From a virus: a stretch of DNA of 28,656 nt. The DNA lies in IMG/VR virus record IMGVR_UViG_3300046000_002327, positions 1 through 28,656 of that record; one strand, written 5' to 3'. The first letter of the stretch is position 1. Each line of letters starts with the position of its first letter. A program made the translations under genes and the position numbers. The notes under the pieces are model-generated. The model was not told where the DNA came from, ran no database searches, and saw nothing but the letters and a program-made list of their open reading frames with translations. Positions 18,601 through 23,572 of this stretch are shown piece by piece.

Positions 18601-20597
18601 GTAGTGGTGCAGCACCGTTACAATCTAGATTATTATTTGGTGATGGCACAACTAGATTCTTCGATATCGGATTAGATGTATTAGAAAATAATTCTGTAAT
18701 AGTTTATGTTGATAAGATAAAACAAATGCCAGCGACTGATGATTCGGTAATGAATTACGGTATTGATCTTGTAACCAAGCAAATAGAATTTGTAGAACCA
18801 CCAGCAGATGGCGCAATGATTGAAATCCTTGCTATAGGCATTGGAGGTATTTCCTTATTAGATTACCAAGAATTTGTTGCAGACGGCACTACAAAATTAT
18901 TCTTAACCTCTGCAAACTATTATGATACTACATCAATATTTGTAACAGTTAATGGTGAAATAGTAGATATAGATTTTATCAACAGTACTGGAATAGTTGA
19001 TGCCACAGACAAGGTTTTAGTAAGATTTCCTTCAGATTTGGCCTTTAGAGATATAGTTAAGATTATCTGCCTTGGTTCAAGTTTGGATGTAGATTCTACA
19101 GGATTATCGATAGTTCGAGTTAATAATCAAACATTTGAATTTGAAGGTAGTACTAGAACATTTACCTTAGACAATTTTGTAAGTTTATCAAGAGGTGCAG
19201 ATGCTGCATCTATGATAGTTGATGTTAATGGTCATATATTACGAGGAGTTGATACAACCTATGTAATCTATGATGGTGTAACTAATCAATTTGAATTAGG
19301 GATTGACCCTGCAGAGTCTGCAGGTGCTATTTTAAATACCAACGTTCGAGTATTTGTTAACGATATACAAAAAACTATTATTCAGGATTATAGTTATGAT
19401 GGTACTACAAAAATATTAACAATTAAATCGTCAGTATTGACAACAGGTGATAAAGTCAAGATTGAAAATGATTTAAGAGCAGAATATCGTATCATCGGTA
19501 ATGATCTAGTTATTGATTCATCAGTAACACTATCTTCAACAAATGAAACTGATAATGAATTAATTAATGTCACATGGTTTAGCGAATACCCATCGATGAA
19601 TATTGTAACAGATGAATATGCAGGCGGAAAAATTAATTACAATTTCAGTCAACTGCCCTTAGATGCTAATTATGTATGGATATATAAAAATGGGGTACGT
19701 TTAGTTAAAGATATTGATTATACAGTTTCTTTACCAAGAGGAGTTTTCTATCTAACTGAACTCACAACAGATGCAGATGTGATTAAAGCTGTGGTATTTG
19801 GTACAGGTATTTGGAAAGAACCTAGTGCCTATGAAATCCATAAAGATATGTTAAATGTATATCAATTTAAGAGATATGCGTTAGGAGAAGTTAGTTTATC
19901 TAAAAATCTTGCTTATTATGACACCACAATGACGGTAAGTGATGCAACCTTATTAGCAGATCCAATAACAAGTAGAAATGTTCCGGGCATTGTTGAAATC
20001 AATGGAGAAAGAATTGAATACCTAGCTAAAAATGACAATGTGCTTTCTCAACTTAGAAGAGGTACGTATGGTACATCTATTGCAGAATTACATCAATCAG
20101 GAAGCTATGTTGTTGATGTGAGCGTTACACAATCTATACCTTATGCTGAAAATCAAGAACGTGTTGATTTTGTCAGTGACGGAAGTACACTATTAATAGG
20201 CCCAATAGGATTTGTTCCTGCTAAATCAACTAGAAAATCAGTTTGGTATAGAAGTTCAATCCCTACAACGAATGGTCCTTGTGATCAGATCGAAGTATTT
20301 TCCGGTGGTACTCGATTACGTAAAGATCCCATAACAGTATATGATGAACAATTAGGGGTTGCTAGTCCAGGCGCCGATAAACAGTTAGAAGCAGAATTTT
20401 CAGTAGACGGTACTACGGCTTATATACGATTAACTTCGGTAATACCTGCCGGAACACGCATTTCTATTATTAAACGAACAGGAAAATCTTGGTATGATCG
20501 TGGTGACACAACCACTACATCCGGCGTAACACTGTTTGATAATACATCAGCTATTGCTAAATTCATAGCTGCCAGGACAACTAAATTACCCGAATAA
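6660..20597 (+). CDS. Giant modular virion protein in the gp7 position, 4645 residues
   Basis: This is a single open frame of 13.9 kb. It starts one base after the gp6 stop without a clear ribosome binding site, so translation is probably coupled. Residues about 1-200 (LLPATFRSESNDKFMSAVVD, then GRRFGKTYGGTDVYL, and FYDYIDFKNQLKFFGNN) and 1050-1450 (GWWRGVYKWFYDTDRPHRCPW, split as GWWRGVYKWF and YDTDRPHRCPW; RYDRYKRSSLMSHLPVDGDG; YAWRSSSEWPFAIAIAM) look like the conserved core of large T4-like structural proteins found after gp6. Six Y-x-x-G-D-x-V-x-Y...W modules like CBM5/12 begin near residues 231, 1485, 1743, 2228, 2383 and 2499. FG-GAP-like propeller blades span about 2189-2770. Glycine-tyrosine modules begin near 3195 and 3551. 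YYAPTSGMKGKDLGQLMTG starts at 3741. Repeated beta-modules follow, at about 3990-4390. A conserved end has INGERIEYL, RRGTYGTS and EAEFSVDGT. Position suggests the gp7 wedge role plus outer-baseplate functions, but this is inference. No signal peptide or membrane segment is seen. Confidence 0.85.
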   Translation: MANDKFPKSGLPIRKTVDLLPATFRSESNDKFMSAVVDPLVQPGVLEKIVGYVGRRFGKTYGGTDVYLDSDETLRSRYQLEPGVVIKDNNGNVEKFYDYIDFKNQLKFFGNNVERDDLTTAQEHFAWNPPKHCDKYVNFLECYWIPEGPPPVDVFGQSDKIVTQYQVTLGATGNSYIFSPNYTNASYINNPTLTFYRGATYKFRVICPQEGFVIRSNYDTGSLLLNPNRAYQPGELAVYDNKLWKAKVFVAPGDGSSIDADSQDWEFVEIATSTSVLDYNDGVTNNGVENGFMDFTVPYNAPDVLYYQSKVTPDRFGRIIIADIEANTFVDVEKEIIGKATYTSGNGVKFTTGLIVEFKGNVTPAKYAKGRYVIENVGAKINVVNWDDLVIPRLSKVVPEVTFDDGGFDTGPFDDATAYPSEKDYLVISRDSIDLNPWTRYNRWFHRAVLDYAYGLRGQEFTAPEEARAKRPIYEFLPGIQLFNHGRIAKETVDYIDTYTDDILSKIEGSAGYSVDGEELFEGARLLVVADTDDLTNNKIYEIQFIVHNGKNQIHLAETEDTVSKEGECVLIRRGTNNQGLMFHFNGTAWVKSQEKTKVNQPPLFDVYDEDEVSFSDTTKYPDSTFAGSEIVGYKVNPNGIPDPELGIKLTFLNIDNIGDVVQHFNWDTDTFTYRDGNNVITKRIATGYYYLDPTGGYGGWGNGWTPLSSKYTMPILDSVKITSTTNTFTIDTVDWTLLPNDDEFAIRFYVNGGIYKGPYVRTRGTFTFTERTFKENDIITIKVVANVEPKSGYYQIPLGLEKNPLNAPVAQWTLGQAADHLNSGLDFNTLWSGVVPGLNDLRDIPFDEFGQPWNTYSTRYLHHSGITPLAIALLCDKTTNIVKALQYSKKSYTDFKNNFVAKAIELPYNENIPNFVDDIISNLSRTKNINSPFADSDMVGSGAYTSINYTVEDTGIKIFALSTRFVLTELSRRAVYVYINGTQLLHGKDYEFNGTFGFVTILKSLNENDLVDIREYVSTASCNIPSTPSTLGLYKKYTPMKFVDDTYREPKEVIQGHDGSITIAYGDFRDDLLLELEYRIYNNIKTEYNAKVFDIDATIGGYYGNALFNREELNDVINPEFLKWVQNTNINYTLNEYFIEYEPFTYTYTNMSDPTGTQNLPGWWRGVYKWFYDTDRPHRCPWEMLGFSEQPTWWEAQYGAAPYTSNNLILWEDLRDGVIRQGTRAGRYDRYKRSSLMSHLPVDGDGKLLSPLDSGLARDFVLLNNRGSFTLGDVSPVEYAWRSSSEWPFAIAIAMCLLKPFDFIANSFDRSTTRKNKLNQTINKTTGTFVTLEDLIVPETAGTQAAGLVNYLVSYVKSKNLSLDILSNNIKNLSVQMSTRLSGFVDKEQQKYLLDTKSPQSATSGIFIPPENYDIVFNVSSPVKILTYSGVLLEKTEGGWILNGYDDVLPYFGYYEPLVSQGDPLISVGGVSENFVNWESDYRYSNGQIVLYKNDFYRANITHESSTQFVLANWKKLPKLPVTGAVEALKRREFNKIRIKKLSYGSKLTTIQQVVDFLLGYEEYLKDQGFIFDNYDTENQVSQDWTTSCKEFMYWTKHNWAIGSIIALSPAAEKINASVTVGVAENIIDGFYDYQVLKDDGKPLSIANINVNRTFQNITIQTTNTEEGIYFIKLYYVLKEHITVFDDITVFNDVIYDKPTGYRQDRIKSVGFRTTDWDGDYTSPGFLFDNVNIQVWQPFTDYRLGDIVSYRSYNWTSLQNQLGTQEFDDTKWTKLDSTPSKRLVPNFDYRINLVEDYYDITSDGIGVTTTALSRHATGYQARPYLENLSEDAVTQYQLYQGFVREKGTNNAITKVFNKLSRAGDAAIVLKEEWAFQVGRLGGVDQLREIEFTVEKDQFQLNPQPVLISTTISNVVSDQYYRINEAGFTIKPIPYDVDINPTSVDAEPSKTAGYVKLDQVEFIVKTRDDILNLDISKFYENDHVWITFDSFTWNVLRLNESPVLSIVSLARSGTEVVITLNRRHDLVVDDIIGIKNVLNLTGFFKITAAGLETVTVEIESTTQDPQLDDSTVTNIHLFTATRFASYDALDPQESALLPNGSRMYIDNNGSDLWEVIKKKKQYSGKNIVEYGTSAPLYTGTKVVYNDKLKQALVGIPGSGYVMAYLEVTAGLSLRQIIAPEPGLESTVIGSFGSAIAISPDSRFLIVGAPGASGVKSDYQGDYSPIRSYLVGDIVLYAGKLWKAVKDTVGDGSTVNVYTEDWEPAVSIPAYSSGRSVGETSQGMISIYEWSNQQWEIKNSFVSPRPHNNEQFGSDITIGVNGTTYYMAVSAKGSLENRGRVYLYVYDGTEWKHLENQNYRGVYAPVGTYNPVTGTYSPSGTTYYPQGSVVWWDSALWEAQADNFADGSTLSIDSVDWKKLDPISTQCSLPQNISLNDDGSTLAMGLLSPTQLAELIKQGDEFGHSLTMSRDGSILVVGSPNSDSQYFAKYRGIWRPDIEYVEGDVVRYVDPSYVTPGFDSQEDRMYSYYRLDQRFGEPTDSTTRSYNELPDAGIPWINIGDSSSLPSGKIYIYQRSTYGIYELKQTINADSLPEVNDLDSGNTVINSGDQFGWSLDIDSSGATLVVSSPQSDINLQNQGSAYIFRTDGFADPQYRLKQKLESFERFPNEYFGQSVSISANAEKIVIGAKNSPFVYLTRFDTVLGTTFDQGKTRFSEIKGYAGGVYVFENKNDTYFLTEKLETELSPYESFGYSVDATTSVILVGSPDYQEPVLVDAAFSFTGPKVGMARLFKKDTALESWEVLAKRLPVVDISKIKSIAMYDDVNNVKIQDLDYVDHAKLKVLNSAEQELKFKTPYDPAVYSIGTDESIVDSTQAWKEPHVGELWWDISKAKWLYYEQGDVSYRTGNWNTLSEGASIDVYEWVESVLLPSEWSAVADTNEGVAEGISGQPLYPNNDVYAIKELYNESTGQLSGTLYYYWVKNKTTVPENKIGRRISAASVASYINNPGGTGIAFISIIDADKFLFHNVHSILSVDAASINIQYTKNDIKLNPIHNEYLLLTEGVADSLPNEKLEAKWIDSLVGEDLAGNRVPDPKLPAKQKYGLEIRPRQSMFIDRLSILETVVTNINAVLSKEAFSDTIDFNNLNLVDEIPNELLNLYDVTVDTYEDLVVIGTTRIKQAVLSVNIIDGEIDTIDVISAGFGYKVPPPVEFEGDGIGATATSELDNQGRITSVTVNTRGKKYTTAIAKIRNFSVLIKSDSTARDFWSIYAWDDIRQVFFRSQSQAYDTRRYWSLIDWWKEGYSPISRITKEIGIVSEEQEPTLGIEVGDLIRVKEYAGGGWAVFEKLDAPSTSGFAENWLQVGRQNGTVEISEDLYKINNVGIGFDNTLSFDTALYDIENSLELRNILKAVKEDLFIGDYRVEWNKLFFSCVRYSFEEQQYINWAFKTSFLNATHNVGALEQKLSYKNDNLESFKDYINEVKPYRTTVREYVSRYDTLENTPTVMSDFDSPAYFSVSEGKIVPVTTSNEQIKSYPWKWWLDYQGYSIVSIEVTNQGAGYTSAPTVYIEGNGFGATARAYISNGKVSGVEMLTTGSGYTILPTISLVGGNASNSDRAKAVAVLGESKIRTFNLSMKFDRVAKTGFYTEFTQTETITAPGSQAVFNLTYPPSRDKTKISILKNGLLLLGNEYTVSLYTSSSDAYSVLRGKIIFTTPPIKGDVININYEKNDELLDSVNRIEKYYAPTSGMKGKDLGQLMTGIDFGGVQIQGTTFDVTGGWDALPWFTDNWDSVESSADYYHVCDGSTTDVTLPFTPANGQQITIYLKRAGTAIFSSIDNLQYSAATPEPTTVRIDDPFYDAIDDSSTSVNPTAQMPTFIGDGVNRDVAIGEYIQTNPGDILIFRPIESDGSVTITDNNLLDTKISGGSLASMSGAYATANGTTAEEIAIDGDKFISPDQVPAPEENIPGQVLDSLSIRVFNNTRSGAAPLQSRLLFGDGTTRFFDIGLDVLENNSVIVYVDKIKQMPATDDSVMNYGIDLVTKQIEFVEPPADGAMIEILAIGIGGISLLDYQEFVADGTTKLFLTSANYYDTTSIFVTVNGEIVDIDFINSTGIVDATDKVLVRFPSDLAFRDIVKIICLGSSLDVDSTGLSIVRVNNQTFEFEGSTRTFTLDNFVSLSRGADAASMIVDVNGHILRGVDTTYVIYDGVTNQFELGIDPAESAGAILNTNVRVFVNDIQKTIIQDYSYDGTTKILTIKSSVLTTGDKVKIENDLRAEYRIIGNDLVIDSSVTLSSTNETDNELINVTWFSEYPSMNIVTDEYAGGKINYNFSQLPLDANYVWIYKNGVRLVKDIDYTVSLPRGVFYLTELTTDADVIKAVVFGTGIWKEPSAYEIHKDMLNVYQFKRYALGEVSLSKNLAYYDTTMTVSDATLLADPITSRNVPGIVEINGERIEYLAKNDNVLSQLRRGTYGTSIAELHQSGSYVVDVSVTQSIPYAENQERVDFVSDGSTLLIGPIGFVPAKSTRKSVWYRSSIPTTNGPCDQIEVFSGGTRLRKDPITVYDEQLGVASPGADKQLEAEFSVDGTTAYIRLTSVIPAGTRISIIKRTGKSWYDRGDTTTTSGVTLFDNTSAIAKFIAARTTKLPE
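7350..7463 (+). other. CBM5/12-like module 1 in the giant protein
   Basis: Residues 231-268 follow the pattern Y-x-x-G-E-L-A-V-Y-D-x-K-L-W-K-A, then GDGSSIDADSQDWEFVE. Aromatic residues at fixed positions and a closing D-W match the compact carbohydrate-binding fold of chitin/cellulose-binding CBM5/12. This is an inference from pattern: binding of sugar is not shown. Confidence 0.5.
11112..11216 (+). other. CBM5/12-like modules 2 and 3 in the giant protein
   Basis: Residues 1485-1519 read Y-S-N-G-Q-I-V-L-Y-K-N-D-F-Y-R-A followed by NWKKLP. A related third copy lies at residues 1743-1778 (nt 11886-11993) with YRLGDIVSYRSYNW and KWTKLDS. Both keep the G-(D/Q)-I-V-x-Y strand and the terminal tryptophan. 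Confidence 0.5.
13224..14969 (+). other. FG-GAP-like beta-propeller with inserted CBM-like modules
   Basis: Residues 2189-2770 of the giant protein hold recurring (D/E)-x-F-G-x-S-(I/L/V)-x-(I/M)-(S/D)-x-D-G-x-x-L-(V/I)-V-G-(A/S)-P units. They begin near residue 2189 (GSFGSAIAISPDSRFLIVGAP), 2308 (NEQFGSDITI), 2458 (GDEFGHSLTMSRDGSILVVGSP, i.e. GDEFGHSLTM then SRDGSILVVGSP), 2607 (GDQFGWSLDI), 2667 (NEYFGQSVSI) and 2746 (YESFGYSV). A degenerate unit lies near 2429 (NISLNDDGSTLAMGL). Several units are followed by a strand of the type VYLYVYDG, IYIYQRS or VYVFENKND. This is the signature of integrin-type propellers. CBM5/12-like modules at about 2228-2264, 2383-2421 and, degenerate, 2499-2562 fall between successive units, where the unit spacing widens from 60-80 to about 120-150 residues. 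Confidence 0.7.
16242..17496 (+). repeat. Two glycine-tyrosine beta-modules in the giant protein
   Basis: Two diverged copies are encoded about 1 kb apart. The first starts at residue 3195 with VISAGFGYKVPPPVEFEGDG and GATATSELDNQGRITSV. The second starts at residue 3551 with VTNQGAGYTSAPTVYIEGNG and GATARAYISNGKVSGV, plus a further GSGYTILPTISLVGG half. The G-x-G-Y-x-x-x-P-x-V...G-x-G-A-x-A pattern is common in large phage structural proteins. Its function is not known to me. The coordinates cover the two modules and the sequence between them. Confidence 0.6.
18645..19803 (+). repeat. Repeated beta-modules in the C-terminal third of the giant protein
   Basis: Units of about 65-90 residues share G-x-T-x-x-F/L...V-x-V-x-V-(N/D)-x-x...I-x-F-x-x-x-P...D-x-(I/V)-x-I. 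They start near residue 3996 (GTTRFFDIG, VIVYVDKI), 4076 (GTTKLFLTS, IFVTVNGE), 4163 (GSTRTFTLDN, MIVDVNGH), 4247 (DGTTKILTI) and 4327 (YNFSQLPLD, VWIYKNGV). Single related units also occur near residue 961 (STRFVLTEL, VYVYINGT) and 3659 (VFNLTYPPS, ISILKNGL). These look like strung beta-sandwich domains that build an elongated arm. The repetition is at protein level only: no obvious DNA repeat remains. Confidence 0.55.
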
Positions 20598-20600
20598 ATA
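20593..20600 (+). promoter_or_regulatory. Late-promoter-like element before the small structural gene
   Basis: AATAAATA matches T4 TATAAATA except for the first base and overlaps the stop codon of the giant gene (TAA at 20595-20597). A T4-type start would fall near 20606, which is at or beyond the first possible ATG (20605). This favours the ATG at 20626 for transcripts from this element. Confidence 0.5.
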
Positions 20601-20625
20601 CACTATGGAACCAAAAGAGACTAAT

Positions 20626-21264
20626 ATGCCAGAAAATAAAAATCAACAAGTAGAAGCTCGTCCTAACGAAACTGGAGGATTCCATTTCGAAGGACATATC
20701 AAGATTTTTGACCCGGAAACTAATGAAGTTTTTGTAAACAAGCGTAACGCTATCCATTACGAAAACATGTCAGTAGCTATGGTAAATTCTATGTCAAATC
20801 AAGGACAGGGAACCATTTATGAAATGGTATTTGGCAATAGCGGCTCCGTCGTAGATCCTACAGGATTAATTACATACCTAACACCAAATACAGTTGGTTC
20901 TAATTCTAATTTATACAATCAAACATATAAGAAAGTAGTGGACCAAAACAGCACAAATAATACAGATCCTATTAGAAATAAGATGGAGATCCGACATGTT
21001 AGTGGAGCCACATACAGCGATATTTTAATCAGCTGTTTGATTGACTACGGTGAGCCACTAGAACAACAGGCATTTGATAATAGTGTTGATTTAAGTGGAA
21101 CTTTTGTATTTGATGAGCTTGGATTACGTGGATATAACCCAACCGGTGACGGTAAATTACTAACCCATGTTATATTCCATCCGGTACAAAAATCTTTAAA
21201 CAGACTTTTACAGATTGATTATACGATCCGTGTACAAAGTTTAACTGGTTTCACAGAGGTATAA
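20626..21264 (+). CDS. Small virion structural protein of unknown role
   Basis: This codes for 212 residues from the ATG at 20626, or 219 from the ATG at 20605. I prefer 20626 because a purine-rich AAAAGAG lies six bases before it, while nothing resembling a ribosome site precedes 20605. The late-promoter-like element at 20593-20600 would also place a transcript start too close to 20605. The N-terminus is polar. Then follow GGFHFEGHIKIFDPETNEVF, NAIHYENMSVAMVNSMSNQG, IYEMVFGNSGS, a Thr/Asn-rich middle, and a beta-rich end (GTFVFDELGLRGY, LLTHVIFHPV, LLQIDYTIRVQSL). I do not recognise the family by name. Position between the giant baseplate protein and the fibres suggests a baseplate-periphery or fibre-attachment part, perhaps a functional stand-in for a T4 gp8-gp11 protein. 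That is inference only. Confidence 0.8.
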   Translation: MPENKNQQVEARPNETGGFHFEGHIKIFDPETNEVFVNKRNAIHYENMSVAMVNSMSNQGQGTIYEMVFGNSGSVVDPTGLITYLTPNTVGSNSNLYNQTYKKVVDQNSTNNTDPIRNKMEIRHVSGATYSDILISCLIDYGEPLEQQAFDNSVDLSGTFVFDELGLRGYNPTGDGKLLTHVIFHPVQKSLNRLLQIDYTIRVQSLTGFTEV

Positions 21265-21267
21265 TAA

Positions 21268-23559
21268 ATGCCATATAATGTAGAGTTTACAGATAAGAAT
21301 AATAAATCGCCAATAACGGTGTTTGATAATACTTCTAGCACCGATACCTCATTGATATTTCCTGGACGTAATGTAACAGGTTACGGTCAGATCATCGCAG
21401 AGAATTTTTTACACTTATTAGAAAATTTTGCCAGTTCAACAGAACCAATTAATCCTGTAGAAGGCCAATTATGGTATGATAGTACTAATGGCGTATTGCA
21501 GATTTGGGATAATGTAAGTTGGAAAGCAGCATCAGGAATTCAAAAAGGTCCCACAGAACCAAGCGTTACCACAGCGAAGGTTGGCGAATTGTGGATTGAT
21601 ACAACTAATCAACAGTTGCGTATATACACAGGCACACGTTGGATTCTGGTAGGTCCTAGTGAGAGCTCTATAGATGGTTTACGATACGGTCCATCGGTTG
21701 AGAAAATTGTTGACAGTGATAACGTTGATAGATATGTATTAATATTTTATCTCAAAGACGTTCCGGTAATTGTATTCAGCAAAGACAGTTTTGTTCCTAA
21801 GATTAGTATTTCTGGTTTTACATTAATTAAAGCTGGATTAAATATAACCGTACCAATTACATCAGCAGAAATTGCACAGTTTGAAGGTGGATATCTTCCA
21901 AAACTGGTTGGTACTGCTCAATCGTCGGATGCTCTTAATATTTCTGGTGTAGCGGTAGATGCTGGAAAATTCTTAAGAACTGACACAGTTAATACTACAG
22001 AATTTCCTATTAACATACGTAATAATAGCGGTATTACTCTTGGTAGTGACGGCACATTTATTATATCTTCATCAACGACTGCTGCAAAAATTTACAATTC
22101 AGCCAGCGGAAGTAGTATCGATCTTCAGGTAAACAGAAACGGAGTTCCAAGTACTACCTTGCGTGTAATCAACGACAAAGTTGGTATTAATACAGCCGCC
22201 CCGGACTACGAATTACAGGTCACAGGATCGATAGCAGCATCAGATTCTTTATTTGTATTAGGCACAGCAGAAAGTACAAATCTCAGCAACGGCAGTGTTA
22301 GAATTAACGGTGGTGCATCTATCAAGAAAAATCTTTTGATAGGTACTGGGATAGATGTTACAGGGGTCACACAAACTAACGAAATCCAACCTAAAACTAC
22401 AGATACGTACGATAATGGTACATCAACAAAAAGATGGAAAACTGTACGTGCTAAAACAATCATTGCAGATGAAATCCAAGGTGTTCTTACTGGTAACATT
22501 GCCGGTAATTCTAATACAGCAACTAGTTTAAAAAATGTAACTACATTCCAATTGGCAGGTGATGTTATTAGTCCTGCGGTATCATTCGACGGGCAGGTTG
22601 GAAGTTATACTAAGATTTTTAATACTACTTTAACTGCAAATATTATTTCAGATAAAGACGAACCGTTTCCAAAAGTTTCAAGGAATACTGATTTTGTTTT
22701 AACCTATAGACCCAGCGAAGCAGCAACTGCCAGTTTGGGATTATTAAAACAAACTAGAGACACGTTTGTAGGAGATCTAGGTGTTCCTATTGGTGCTATT
22801 TTACCTTTCGCTGGATCAACAGTTCCGGCCGGTTACCTATTATGTGACGGTTCAGAAGTTGAGCGTGTTAAATTTCCAACCTTATGGGACGTGGTAGGAT
22901 TTACATATAGTAAAACACGATTCCTAGCCATAGATATGGTTGTAGGCCAAACTTATACTATTGAAAGTCTAGGAACTGTAGATTTTGCATTATACGGACT
23001 TGACCCGGTAACCAGCGCCCCTGTGATCAACTCTGTAGGTGAAACTTTTGTTTGTATTTTAGTACCAACATCCGGTACAGGATCAGTATTCACTACAAAC
23101 TTTAACGGAATTGGAACTTTCCGTTTACCAGATTTAAGAGGTCGATTCCCTCTTGGTAAAGATAACATGGACAATGCTGGAACAGTGCCTAATTCCTCAG
23201 GAGGATATGTTGATGCAGGTGGCGGAAACGTTGATCGTGTTCCCGATACCAAAGCTGATATTTTAGGTGAAGGTGCAGGATCTAGTGATGTTTCATTAGC
23301 ATTAGCTAATATTCCAGATCATCAACACTCATTAGGAGTGGGTTCTACACAATATAACACAGTAAAAGTAGGTACTGGACAATACTCACAATTGGGTACT
23401 ACTCCATCTGCGGTACAGATCAGTGGTACAAGCGGAACAAATATATCAAATACTACAGGAAGCATAGACACTACATCTTCTTTAGGAACAGCTATCGGTA
23501 TTATGAATCCATATCTAACAATTAATTTTATTATTAGATCAGGTCCACCAGTATTTTAA
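21268..23559 (+). CDS. Tail fibre protein 1, with tail-collar domain
   Basis: This 763-residue protein is the first of four paralogous fibres. Residues about 1-135 are the shared anchor (NFLHLLENFASSTEPINPVEGQLWYDS, in short NFLHLLENFASST then PVEGQLWYDS; LWIDTTNQQLRIYTGTRWIL). Residues about 145-260 hold the shared VFSKDSFVPKISISGF segment. Near 370-420, TKRWKTVRAKTIIADEI and GNIAGNSNTATSL are a shaft motif seen in phage fibres. Residues about 506-640 are a phage tail-collar domain like T4 gp12: PIGAILPFAGSTVPAGYLLC, then GTFRLPDLRGRFPLGKDNM. An extra segment of about 65 residues lies between the two halves (GQTYTIESLGTVDFALYG onward). DHQHS near 683 and NPYLTINFIIR near the end are typical of collar-type tips. 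AGAGG eight bases upstream supports the start. It probably contacts the host surface. Confidence 0.88.
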   Translation: MPYNVEFTDKNNKSPITVFDNTSSTDTSLIFPGRNVTGYGQIIAENFLHLLENFASSTEPINPVEGQLWYDSTNGVLQIWDNVSWKAASGIQKGPTEPSVTTAKVGELWIDTTNQQLRIYTGTRWILVGPSESSIDGLRYGPSVEKIVDSDNVDRYVLIFYLKDVPVIVFSKDSFVPKISISGFTLIKAGLNITVPITSAEIAQFEGGYLPKLVGTAQSSDALNISGVAVDAGKFLRTDTVNTTEFPINIRNNSGITLGSDGTFIISSSTTAAKIYNSASGSSIDLQVNRNGVPSTTLRVINDKVGINTAAPDYELQVTGSIAASDSLFVLGTAESTNLSNGSVRINGGASIKKNLLIGTGIDVTGVTQTNEIQPKTTDTYDNGTSTKRWKTVRAKTIIADEIQGVLTGNIAGNSNTATSLKNVTTFQLAGDVISPAVSFDGQVGSYTKIFNTTLTANIISDKDEPFPKVSRNTDFVLTYRPSEAATASLGLLKQTRDTFVGDLGVPIGAILPFAGSTVPAGYLLCDGSEVERVKFPTLWDVVGFTYSKTRFLAIDMVVGQTYTIESLGTVDFALYGLDPVTSAPVINSVGETFVCILVPTSGTGSVFTTNFNGIGTFRLPDLRGRFPLGKDNMDNAGTVPNSSGGYVDAGGGNVDRVPDTKADILGEGAGSSDVSLALANIPDHQHSLGVGSTQYNTVKVGTGQYSQLGTTPSAVQISGTSGTNISNTTGSIDTTSSLGTAIGIMNPYLTINFIIRSGPPVF

Positions 23560-23572
23560 TTAGGTAAAAAAC

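Noticed and set aside
6660-20597. The giant frame as an assembly artefact joining several genes
   Set aside because: There is no stop, no internal ribosome site with a convincing restart and no change of codon style. Conserved-looking segments run through its whole length.
23300-23559. Variable region of a diversity-generating retroelement at the collar tip of fibre 1
   Set aside because: No reverse transcriptase or template repeat is seen in the window, and no adenine-biased repeat pair is visible.
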